Below, piece after piece: positions 24,127 to 34,109 of a stretch of DNA of 64,000 bases. Source of the DNA: Hydra vulgaris (Eukaryota > Cnidaria > Hydrozoa > Anthoathecata > Hydridae); the NCBI RefSeq assembly GCF_038396675.1, contig NC_088922.1:20730001-20794000 (forward strand). Direction: 5' to 3'. Positions within the stretch are counted from its first letter, which is position 1. Each line of letters begins with the position of its first letter. The notes below the pieces were generated by a model. That model was given only the letters and a program-made list of their open reading frames with translations. It had not been told where the DNA came from and did no database searches. The position numbers and the translations under genes were made by a program.

Positions 24127-24720
24127 ATGTCGGCAACTCCTTACCAATTTGAACCTCTTAAAAAAAAGACAAAAAAAGCCTGTATGGATAAAAAAAATGA
24201 AATAGTTGAAAATCGTATCAGCTATGAAAATTTGAATTTTGATATTGCTAAATTATCAAAGTTTAAGTGTTGGTGCTGAACAATGGTGAAATTATAGATA
24301 TTGTAAAACTATGCCACTTGAAAAAGAATGTCTTTGTTGCGTTGAAATAAAGGAAATAAATATCACTTCAGGTATTATAAATTATTTGACATTCTTTAAA
24401 ATATAAACTGATGTGCGCAGTATTAAAAATAGTAATAATAACAAACATTAACTTTTTTGCCTCTAAAGAATGTTTATCAAACATCTTCGATTCTAGGTTT
24501 TGCGATTGTCGGAATTCGACGTCGTTATTTTCAAAAAAAAAAAACTCTTTTGTACATAATTTAAAGTAAAAAAAATCATCAATGCATAACAGAGCATGAA
24601 ACAGACAGATTTTTATTAATTAAAGCAATAAATAATGTTTTATGGCAATAAATGAAGACAGATGGTGATTAAAATTGTTATTGTGTTGAAGCGCACGTTA
24701 AAAAATATTATATTTAATAT
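24127..24720 (+). pseudogene. P2X7 C-terminal-like (P2RX7_C) zinc-binding domain relic
   Basis: Exon 24127-24371 starts MSATPYQFEPLKKKTKK and contains SKFKCWC, a frame break, then RYCKTMPLEKECLCCVEIKEI before a GT donor at 24372. The C-x-C ... C-K-x-M-P-x-x-x-E-C-L-C-C-x-E pattern is the hallmark of the P2X7 intracellular tail domain. The next piece, CITEHE (24583-24600) followed by FLLIKAIN, matches the CITEH...L motif that follows it in relatives. Several stops make it non-functional. It is not an ion channel: no membrane segments are present. Confidence 0.7.
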
Positions 24721-25370
24721 TTCCTAATTTATACGTCGTATTTGGAAAGTATTTTACATCTCTCTTATCAAAAAACTAGCAAAATTGACATTGATTTAAA
24801 AATTGACTCAATAATACTACACTTTTTTTGCAATCTTTGACAGTAATTATTATACTTTAAAAATAAAATAAAATAAGCAATACATGTTTTATAGAATAAA
24901 TTTTATTAAATATATCTCGCTTGATTAAATAAGTATTTCGAGAATATATGTAACCGGATGAAAAGTTTAGCAAATAAGGGGACGTCCATAATGTACAGGC
25001 GCCTAAATTTCGAACCTCCTTCCCCTCCCCCCTCCCTCTTCCCTCCCCATTCCACATTTTGCATTTTTTTTTTTATATTATTGATATTTTTTTACATTTA
25101 CCCCCACCCAAACATATGTACTTTATAAACAATCCCTAAATGCTGTTAATTAAACTTTTATAAGGTTAAAAAATGAAAAAAATTTTTAACAGAACTTTCA
25201 TATGGATAATAATAATTTAATAACAATAAATATAACACAAAATTAGTTTACAGCAATAAACAAGCTTAGAATGTCTGAAATATTTTATTATTATTTTTAA
25301 TGCGAACTTTGTAAAAATAACAAAAAAAAATAAAAAATAAAAATTCTATAGTAATTTATGATTAAAAAAA

Positions 25371-25690
25371 AACACCTTTATATAATGATTAGTAACTAAA
25401 CAAGTTCTTTAATAATCTATAATGAAATAAAAATCTATAATTTGCTGACAAAAAAAAATTTAAAAAAAAAAAAGATAACGATTGATAGACGACTTAAAGG
25501 ATTGCAAATTATATGAATCAGGGAAGCAAGATGAAGGAAGCGAGTTCCAAAGAGCTGATGTTTGAGGAAAAAACTAGACGAATAAGAGTTTTTGGAGCAC
25601 CTTTATATAATGATTAGTAACTAAACAAGTACTTTAATAATCTATAATGAAATAAAAATCTATAATTTGCTGACAAAAAAAAATTTTAAG
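25371..25690. repeat. 88-bp direct repeats around a LINE fragment
   Basis: ACACCTTTATATAATGATTAGTAACTAAACAAGT... occurs at 25371-25460 and 25597-25690 with only two or three differences. Between them lies a 128-bp copy (25474-25600) of the LINE segment found at 25976-26103. It has no poly(A) in the right orientation. Confidence 0.85.
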
Positions 25691-25887
25691 ATTTCTTATC
25701 GAAATTCTACAATTACTATAATTCTTTGGAATTAAAGACGCTTGAATAAATTATAAAGATTGCGGCATATATTTTAAAGACTCCAAGAGAATTGCTACTG
25801 TGGAGACGGCAAGCTTCGAGTAAAACAACAAAGTTTGTTTTTGTTGGTATACATTTATTATTTTGTTAAATAAATTTTTTTTTTTTA

Positions 25888-26841
25888 AACTTCTTTGCTT
25901 CCAACAAGTCTGCAAGCAACCACTAATTAAAGTTGGAAGTTACTGGAAGAGAAAAGATGAAGATTGCAGAGCAAGATAACGATTGATAGACGACTTAAAG
26001 GATTGCAAATTATATGAATCAGGGAAGCAAGATGAAGGAAGCGAGTTCCAAAGAGCTGATGTTTCAGGAAAAAAACTAGACGAATAAGAGTTTTTGGAGC
26101 ACTTAAAAACAGTCACAGAAAAAGGATGAGACTGTGTTGATGCACCTTGTCTAAAAGAGAGAGGCATCATTAGAAGATCCGCCCCAGATATGGCAACAGT
26201 ATTCCATACAAGGCCGGATTTCAGATTTATAGAGATAGAGAATAGAATCCGAAGTAAGAAAGTGTCAAGCTCGATAAAGAGATGCAACCTTAGCAGATTC
26301 TAATTTTGCAATGGATTTGATATATGGTTTCCAAGAAAGATCAGAAGTAAGAGTTAATCCTAGAAAATGAAGAGTAGATGACTCATCAATTACATCAATG
26401 TTCATAAATATAGTAAGATCTAAATTATTGCGATAATGATTGGCTGAAAAAAGTTGAGTTTTATCTGTATTGAAGTTCACCAGCCACTGTGAGCCCCATG
26501 CTGTAGCAAAAATGAGATCCTTTTCAAGCTCAAATGCCCCTTCCAAGCAATCAGAGAGTGTTGGCTTCTTATCACGACAGGAATAAATGGTAGTATCATC
26601 ACTAAACAATGCCACCTTAGATGTGAGAATATCAAGAAGTTCGTTAATGTAAACTAAAAAGAGTTTAGGGCCAAGAATTGAACCTTGAGGAACCCCTGAA
26701 GTTACAGAATAAGAAGAAGAGTGCTGCCCATCGAGGACGACTTTTATACTAAAATTGGAAAGGAAAGATTCAATAATCTTAAAGATGTTGCCAGATACAC
26801 CATAAGAAGAAAACTTATGGAGAAGACCAGTAGTAAACAAC
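25888..26841 (-). pseudogene. LINE ORF2 second half of reverse transcriptase and C-terminus
   Basis: Includes GVPQGSILGPKLFLVYINELLD, the catalytic box as FSDDTTIYSC (normally FADD), FLGLTLTSDLSWKPYI and the tail FFPETSALWNSLPSSCFPD...SFKSSINRYLAL. An internal deletion joins GLVWNTVAISGADLLMMPLSF to QGAST. A frame shift lies near 26270. Confidence 0.88.
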
Positions 26842-27208
26842 CGGGGCTATGGCCGGGGCCAGGTTTAATAACACATAACTGCGACCGGGGATGAGGGTGT
26901 GATCAGTGCTGCATTAATATTTATAGATCCTATAAAAATTTTATTTTTAATTGAAATTTATGATATGAGTTATATTTAAAAACAATACTTTTATAGGATC
27001 TATCAATATAAATGCAACCCTGGTCATAAACCCGGCCGGGGCTGCATTAAAATTGATAGGTCCTATAAAATATTGTTTTTAAATAAAATTCATATCATAA
27101 ATTTTAATTAAAGATAACATTTTTATAGGATCTATCAATATTAATGCAGCCCTGATCGTAAACCTGGCCCTGGTCATGGCTATGTGTTATCAAACTTTGC
27201 CCCGGCCC
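26842..27208. mobile_element. GC-capped MITE inside LINE reverse transcriptase
   Basis: The left GGCCGGGGCCAGGTTTAATAACACATA and the inverted right GGGCCGGGGCAAAGTTTGATAACACATA define the ends. The interior alternates inverted blocks (GATCCTATAAAA ... TTTTATAGGATC, AATGCAGCCC, CCCGGCCGGGG). No coding. The flanking LINE text resumes at about MFTTGLLHKFSS, with roughly 17-20 residues missing between the flanks. Confidence 0.85.
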
Positions 27209-28097
27209 TTAACCTCTCCACCTTTATCTGATGCATGATAAAACCTATCGGTTATTACTGTTAGCAAATCAGCTGTAGAAAGAGAAGATCGAAATCCATA
27301 TTGATGATCAGAAAGTAAGTTATTAGATTCAAAATGACAGATTAACTGTTTGTTAATTAAAGATTCAAAAACCTTGCTTATGATAGGAAGAAGACTAATG
27401 GGGTTGTAGTTAGACAAATCAGATCGCTCTCCAGATTTTTTGAAGATAGGAATAACAGATGTCGCTTTCCAGCAGGCTGGAAAACAGGACTCTGATAAGC
27501 ACTTGTTGAATAGTTTTGAGAGTATACACGACAGCTCCGGAGAACACTTCTGCAAGACTATAACAGGTATGATGTCCGGGCCACAGGCTGTAGAAGAGTC
27601 TAAGCAGAAAATCACTTTAAATACAGAAGCTGGAGTGATACGAATGTCAAGTAATGGATCAACGTGTTTGTTGGCATTATCAGGTAGAGCGCAACTAATG
27701 GAATCAAAAGATGATATTGATGAAAAGTTCTTAGCAACAATTCAGCTTTGTCTTTAGGTGAGGTGACAAAGTCTGAACCATACAAGAGTGGTGGAATTAA
27801 AGATTTGCCCTTATTATTAATACTACTAAAGATTCTCCTAAAGTCACGAGAGCCTAATTTTTGAGATGAGATACGAGATTTCATGACCTGAGAATAGCGG
27901 GCTTTAATGTTAGAGAAAACCTTTTTACAATGGTTTCTAGTAGTAATAAACAGACATCTGTTTTCAGGGGAATTGTTTTGCTGATAGATATGGAAGTAAC
28001 GGTTTCGATTGGCAATCGCAGCAGCACAGTGTGAGGAAAACCATGGAGGCAAGTGAGGCTTGACCTGGAATCGTCGAGAGGGAACAAAAGATTCCAT
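27209..28097 (-). pseudogene. LINE ORF2 linker and first half of reverse transcriptase
   Basis: 28097-27612 carries the linker (PWFSSHCAAAIANRNRYF...). 27615-27209 carries RT motifs: STACGPDIIPVIVLQKC, CLSESCFPACWKATSVIPIFKK, NYNPISLLPIISKVFE (P-R to P-N), HQYGFRSSLSTADLLTVI. Coding stops at DKGGEV, where the MITE begins. The RT box with the first catalytic aspartate (family: ALDISKAFD) should follow but is missing. Confidence 0.88.
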
Positions 28098-28220
28098 GCC
28101 AGCTTGAATCCACGAAGTTATACTAGTAGCACATTTGTTGACAGGAAGATGAAAAATTTGTATCCGAGGGCCATCACGAAGAAAATCACGGAAAAAGTCC
28201 CAGTCAGCTTTAAGGTAATT

Positions 28221-28890
28221 TTAAGAGGTACGATAATAGGGGAATTCAGGTGATGAAGAAGAAAGAGGTATTAGTTTTAGAGAGATCGAACTGTAATCAG
28301 AAGCACCTAAGGTTGAATTTGTAGAAACTGAGCACTGACTAAGATCAGAAACAAGGTATAAGTTGAGTAGAGAAGATAAATGATTTGGGTTGTCTCTTAA
28401 GCAAGTTGGAAAGTTGACTATTTGAGTTGGAGATTGAGAAAGGCAAAAGTTGTGGGCTTTAATGCCTGCAGAATCACTGACACTACAGCCAAGCCATTCA
28501 GAGTGGTGAGCATTAAATTCACCGGCAACAACAAATTTAGCTGATGGATAAAAAGAGAGGGCTTGGTTAATATGATAAGAAATAACATCAAAAAGAGTGC
28601 AGTCTTGAAATGAAGGAGAGCGATATTGAACAAAGAGAAAGGCGATAGAGTGAAGTGGTGCTAAATGAAAGCACATGAAAGAATAGTCTGTGGATTCAAA
28701 CTTAGTTTCATGACAAATGGGTGAATTCTTACGAATGTAAATGCCCAAGCTAAGCATGTGACTATACGAATTAAAGAAAGATAACCATCAACATTTAAGA
28801 TCACAAAATGAGAAAGCTGAACTCAAATTAGTCTCAAAAAGAGCAATTAAGTCTTGTGAACTTTGCAATTCTGTACAAAATTTTTTTTTT
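28221..28890 (-). pseudogene. LINE ORF2 apurinic-like endonuclease domain
   Basis: The start of the domain is read from about 28890 (LQSSQDLIALFETNLSS) with breaks, then openly from 28757. Recognisable boxes are VVAGEFNAHHSEWLG (catalytic GDFN box with D to E), TQIVNFPTC, and LGASDYSSISLKL (the SDH box reads SDY, losing the catalytic histidine). This domain nicks target DNA to prime reverse transcription. The N-terminal third is absent. Confidence 0.85.
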
Positions 28891-28894
28891 ATCC

Positions 28895-29140
28895 TTTTCT
28901 TCAAAATAAACACAACTTGTCTTGGCACTTTTGGATCCCTTTAACATAACCTCCAAATTATGATTTAAATATGTTTATAATTAATGTATGTTCTATGTGC
29001 TTTTACCTATGTGTTTATGGTCCATGTGTTTCAATGTATGTATTCACTTATTATTACTTATATTTAAAAATTGGTGTCAATCCTTTGATTAGATTTCTGT
29101 ATGAGTGACGCCATTTTAATAAATTCATTAACTTATTATT
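28895..29140 (+). other. LINE 3'-untranslated-like sequence
   Basis: Contains GGTGTCAATCC ... GAGTGACGCC followed by an A/T-rich TTATTATTAAA tail. It is a weak relative of the TAGGTGTCACTC stem-loop repeats at 34165-34211 and 59274-59320. The stretch just before it resembles the 3' region of the LINE at 22685-23390, inverted. Confidence 0.5.
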
Positions 29141-29391
29141 AAAAATAGTTTTATGCTTAAAACTGCCATTATAATATTTATTATTAATATTATTTTTTCA
29201 CTGTAATTATTGTAAACATATTACCATAATTTGTATTAATTTTGTTATCTTGTATTATTTTTGTTATATTTTTGTTATTATTACTGTTATTATTATTTTT
29301 ATTATTATTAACACTATTGTAAAAATGATATTATTTAAAAATAAAATTATAAATAATAAAATATTTAAAAATCATATTATTTTCCAAGATG

Positions 29392-32340
29392 TGAATATAA
29401 GACTTGGTTTGAACAGTGCTTTTGATATGAAAAGTAAGGAGTATTGGGGCACTTACTTTCGTTCAACAAGTCGTGGTGGAAATGCAGATAGATTATTAAA
29501 ACTAAATGAGAAAGCTTATAGGAGTTTTCATAATAATACTAAAGGAACCGCAGCTAAAACTGGTGTTTTTCATAGCCCTTTTGATAATAAAGAATATGCT
29601 GGAATTATATATAGTAGTAAACCAAAAGATATAACACCAAAAAAGGATAAAGTTGTTTTAAGTTACGAGCCTGACAAACAATATCTTTACAATGAAGTAC
29701 TTCTGTATAAAAAAAAAAATTGTCAAGAAGTAATAAGAAATTTTAATTCGCAAACTGAAGATCCTAAGTCAAAATTACCAGACATAATCCCTTATTATAA
29801 GAATGATTATCCTTGTATTATAGTCAGTATAACAACTCCAAAACTAAAAAACATTAGAAATGGTTTTAGAATCGACGTAGGTCTTGAGCCAAGTATATAT
29901 ACAGTGGTTTTAGCTAAAGGATTAGTAAGTTAATGGAATTTTTATCGCCTTTACTTGAATCAGGCCATAGCTTCAATTTAGGTATAGAATCAATAAAGCT
30001 AAAATTTATAAAAGCAGAAATTGATAGTTTTAATAAAGCAAAAAAAAATGACTATGAAAAACGGCAAAAACAAAATAAAGCTATAAAGCCAAAAGAAGTT
30101 GAACGCTGGAAATGTGAAGATTCACTTTTTAGCACATTATGTAAAGTTGGTGATTCTTCTGGACGGAAAGTAGTACATCAACTTGTAAGGCAAGATTGGT
30201 ATATTGATTTATTAGCAAACCTTATATTAAAAGAGCTAGATCAACAAAAACCAGATATGGCAGCGCCTATACGCATATTATTGAGCAGACTAAACTATAA
30301 AACAGTTGCAACTGTAAAAATCTAAGACGCTGATCTTGAGGGTGGATTTTTTACATTTATAAAAAATGACAAATGGGAAGAGAATGTTCAAATCAAGAGA
30401 GATAAAGAATTTTGGCAGATAGTAGGAGATATTAGGCTAGCACTAGCATCAAATAAAAAATTAGACAAGTGGTTATCATCTGCTATTGAGACTAGAACAC
30501 TACTAGGTTTGTATCAAAAACTAGCAGAAAAAAACTTAGAATTTAATAAAAATAGCGGTTATCAAGAAATTGAAGATGAAGTTGGTAGTGACAGTGATTG
30601 CGAAGGCTAATTGAATGATGAAGTCCATTCTACAGTTTTCTCAAGAAAAATTATATTGGTAACTGGAATGAGAGCTATAAATTTAGCTACCTATGTTGAG
30701 CTCCTATAAACTTCTTTCAGATTCTATGTACTACGAAACTGAAGAAGCTGTGGGCTCAGTTTTAAATGCATTTAGTGAATTCTTTTAAGTAACTACTAGT
30801 AAAAAATCTGAAGATTCAAAAGTTGCTGAAGTTCTCTTTTTTGATCTAACACATTGTGATTCCACTAATCAAGATACAGGTCAGTCATTAGAAGAAATTA
30901 TGGGTATAAAGCAATTACCTGTAATTATTTTGGATTATACCAGTGCTACTACAGTTAAGAATCGTGCGGGTATTGAAGATTGTTTTAGACATATCGACTT
31001 AATTCTGCTTGTAAATAGCGGTCTGAAAAATGATCAAGCAGGTGCAGACATGAATCCATACGGAACTTTGAGAATAATAACGCTAGACAATAAAGACTTA
31101 GTAGTAGAATTATATAATTTAACATATGGCGCTTTGAAATGCGCTGAAGTTCCTGAAACACTACCTGTGGTTGCACACCAAATTAGGAAGTCTTACAAAG
31201 ATGCCGGTTTAACAGTTACAAGTGCAGCAATTTATACAAATATAAGAAAAGCTGCTATCGGCCACAGTGCTGTAAGCTTAGGTGAGATTGAGCATGCAGT
31301 TTTCGATTACTGGATATGTTGATGAAATACAAACATTAAAATTATTATGTTTCAGTAGACAGAAAATTATATTGGATATGTTGATGAAATAGAAACATTA
31401 AAATTATTAGGTTTCAGTAGACAGGAAATTATAGATCTATATCACCAAAACAAAAATAAATTTTTGCTCTTAGGCTTGTCAGAAGTGACTGGAAGCACAG
31501 AATTAGTCGAATTAAAAGATGATGAAGATAATAAAAGTTTAAATTTAGATGAAGTGCAAAAATTAATAGCGTTGATTTATTTGCTTCCTAAATAATTAGA
31601 AACGTTACTAACAAAAGAAAGAGATAATATTAGAAATATTCTTTTATGGAACGATAAAAAATTAAAATATTAGGCAGTTCGGATAAAGAAGATATAATTG
31701 ATTCTGACCAGAGTTTTGGTGGTATAGAAGAATGCTATGATGAAGATTCTGATATTACAGAAGATCTTATTAAAAACGGAGGAAATTTAAAGGGCAGTTT
31801 TAAAGATCGTTTTGAAAGATATCAAACTAAAAAAATAGAATATAAAAGAGAGCAGAAAGAAAAACTTAGAAATGGAGAAGCTTATTTTGATGACCATGAT
31901 ATTTTAGCATCAATGGAAGCAGAAGATATAGAAGATCGATGTTCTGAAGGGTGGAACGCTAATAGTGAAATGTCATCAGAGACAAAATACGATAGTGATG
32001 ATGGGAGATATAGTACCTAAAGAAATTCAGATGATAGTGATGAAGCAGGATAAGATGAGGGAAATTCAGATGATGAATATGATAGTTTTGGATTGAGTTC
32101 TAATAATTTTGTTGGTATGAATCAAAGATCTATAGAATTATATTTGCAATTGCTAGATTCTTCTGTGCCTCAAAGAGTTATAGGAATAAAAGAATTTATG
32201 CGTTCTGTGCAGCCTTAAATAAAATATTTAATAATTGATTCAGAACAAGCTAATGTAGAAGCAGCAGCACAATTAGATGTGATAATAAACTTACCTAATG
32301 TTTTAGTGATGTATACTGGATCTCATCCATGTATGTATGT
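29392..32340 (+). pseudogene. Unrecognised intronless coding region, about 2.9 kb, degraded; candidate lateral transfer
   Basis: Nearly continuous coding in one direction. 29392-29933: MKSKEYWGTYFRSTSRGGNA, then lysine-rich text. 29933-30610 starts with ATG overlapping the previous stop (TAATG), one internal TAA at 30323. About 30640-31322: VLFFDLTHCDSTNQDTGQSL, VIILDYTSATTVKNRAGIED, NSGLKNDQAGADMNPYGTLR. It continues to 32340 with acidic stretches (D/E/S rich), stops near 30787, 31595 and 32020 and a frameshift near 31672. No splice sites break it, unlike the other transposase genes here. I do not recognise the family. Residue composition and the overlapping frames recall proteins of intracellular bacteria or large DNA viruses, but that is impression only. 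Confidence 0.55.
31316..31437 (+). repeat. About 60-bp tandem duplication inside the unknown coding region
   Basis: TATGTTGATGAAATACAAACATTAAAATTATT... is followed by the near-identical TATGTTGATGAAATAGAAACATTAAAATTATT... The first copy carries the stop codons, so the duplication itself broke the frame. A 24-bp duplication (GTATACTGGATCTCATCC) lies at 32315-32360. Confidence 0.9.
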
Positions 32341-32349
32341 ATACTGGAT

Positions 32350-33630
32350 CTCATCCGTGTAGGTCTAATGCTGCATTTATATATGTACAAGGGGTAAATT
32401 AAGTGATTGCAAAATTCCGGTATAATTTCTAGTCTTTAACTTTTTTGTTTCTTGAAAAACTGTTAACATTTTTTATTGATCTTAGAAATTAAATATAACT
32501 AATTTCACTGAGACTCTTGTAACTTATATGTTTAATCTGGTATGAAAAAGCTGTTAATCTACCTAGATTAACAGCTGTAATAACCTTTATTATGTATTTG
32601 TATTTATCTAGCTAGGTAAATACAAACACAGGAAAAAAAAATCAGAAATACAGGATTCAAACACCTAATGTTATATGAAAAAATTTAAAGAAATATAAAT
32701 ATGTTAAATAAAGTACATTAAATATCAACTACATCAAGGCTACATCAAACCACCAACTTCATTACGCTACCAACTTCTAGAGTGTTTACAATTATACTTT
32801 AAAGCATTATTATTAGCGGTACAGCAACTTTAACTTTATTATAATTTTCGTTAGTTGATTTTAAAATTTATGTGTATTTTTTGAAAAGTGGAAACTAGAA
32901 ACATAAATCTTTACAATTAAGAGTGGAAAAAGTTAATTTGCGATCACTCTTTTTATATTCTTTCCTATTATAAAATATGGAAATGTTTTAAAGAAAATAT
33001 TTTATTTCATAATAAAACTTTTTTTTCCATGAATAGTAAATAGAATTTATGTTTTATCATATATATAAAAATATAATTTAAAAAATATTTATAAAAAACA
33101 TTTACTTCAAAAAGATATATAAAAAATATTTACTTCAAAACATTCCTACTAGGTTAATCAGTGCCGTTGCAAGAGGGTATGCCAAGCCTCCTCCAACCCC
33201 CTCCCACCCTTAAAAAAACAAAAACAGCCCTGTCATCAGGTCCCTAAAATTATAAAAAAAAAATATTCCAATGATAGAAAAAAAAAGATTTATTAAAAAA
33301 ACAATATATAATATTGTTTATAATGCTTGTAATGAATGCCAAAATATTCCAGCATGGTATTATTTGTTATTATAAGTGGAGTTTTATAATAATTAGTCTG
33401 CAAAATTGACGGTAGTAAAGGGTTAAAGTATTGCTAAACTATGGCATTAAGACTTTAATAGTTTTAATTTGCAAAATGATGTTCCAATTTTCAATCATGT
33501 TGAGCAAATTGAAATGGCCTAAAAACTTGGAAGAAATTTCAATATATTTAATTGAAAGCAGAGTTGATAAAGTGAACTAAATGTTAAAAAATATGGAATC
33601 ATTATTCTTATCTAAAACTAAAGATAACCA
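32350..33630. other. AT-rich stretch without recognisable gene
   Basis: Two small hairpins sit at 32552-32577 (CTGTTAATCT/AGATTAACAG) and about 32600-32625 (GTATTTATCTAG/CTAGGTAAATAC). At 33163 CAGTGCCGTTGCAAGAGGG resembles a hAT-type terminal repeat without a visible partner. Confidence 0.45.
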
Positions 33631-33639
33631 TTGTAAACT

Positions 33640-34077
33640 AAGTACTGTTTTAAAATGGGAAAATGAATTTAATTTAAAGTTTGAGTATATTTAGGGGAAC
33701 AATGTTGTAAGGTTACACTTCTTGCTTTGCAAGCAATATGAATCTCCAATCATAAACATTAAAAAAATTTCGTGGATTTGTCCTGGAACGCCATCAATTA
33801 ATAAAGGCAGTGTAAGAAGCCATTGTAATAATAAACAACATAAGGAAGCACATCTCATCGATTGTTGGAGTAAATAGGGTGCTGAAGGTTATAAAGATTA
33901 TATTAACAAAAACACTGATATTGGGAAAGGGCTGCAAGAAATTACTAAAAAAGATCGTGACTCACTTCAGAAAAAATTAAATTCAGCTTACTACTTGGCT
34001 AAAAAAGAATGCCCATTTTCCGATTTCTCTGATTTGCTAGGGCTAATTAAAAAAAACGTTGTTGATCTTGGTAATAT

Positions 34078-34109
<32 letters not shown>

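Larger units (their letters stand above)
23421..25868 (+). mobile_element. Element with about 170-bp long inverted repeats and P2X7-tail-like zinc domain
   Basis: The left arm 23421-23617 and the inverted right arm 25700-25868 share about 85% identity by eye. Examples are AAAACAAACTTTGTTGTTTTACTCGAAGC and ATATGCCGCAATCT. The interior carries the decayed gene at 24127-24700. Domestic and transposon-borne copies of this zinc domain are common in cnidarians and fish. No transposase core is visible, so the class is unknown. Confidence 0.65.
25885..28890 (-). mobile_element. APE-type non-LTR retrotransposon (Jockey-like), 5'-truncated, interrupted by MITE
   Basis: Minus strand order from 28890: endonuclease, linker, reverse transcriptase, C-terminal tail, and a poly(A) run (poly-T at 25876-25887 on the plus strand). 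It is about 3.0 kb with the 5' end missing. The same family gives the tail at 14140-14575 and the relic at 36520-37263. Frameshifts, a 360-bp MITE and an internal deletion inactivate it. Confidence 0.9.

Noticed and set aside
24127..24371. A P2X7 receptor gene
   Set aside because: Only the tail zinc domain is present, with no membrane segments or ligand domain, and it lies between transposon-like inverted arms.
27440..27757. 105-codon plus-strand frame
   Set aside because: It is the antisense of LINE linker and reverse transcriptase coding.
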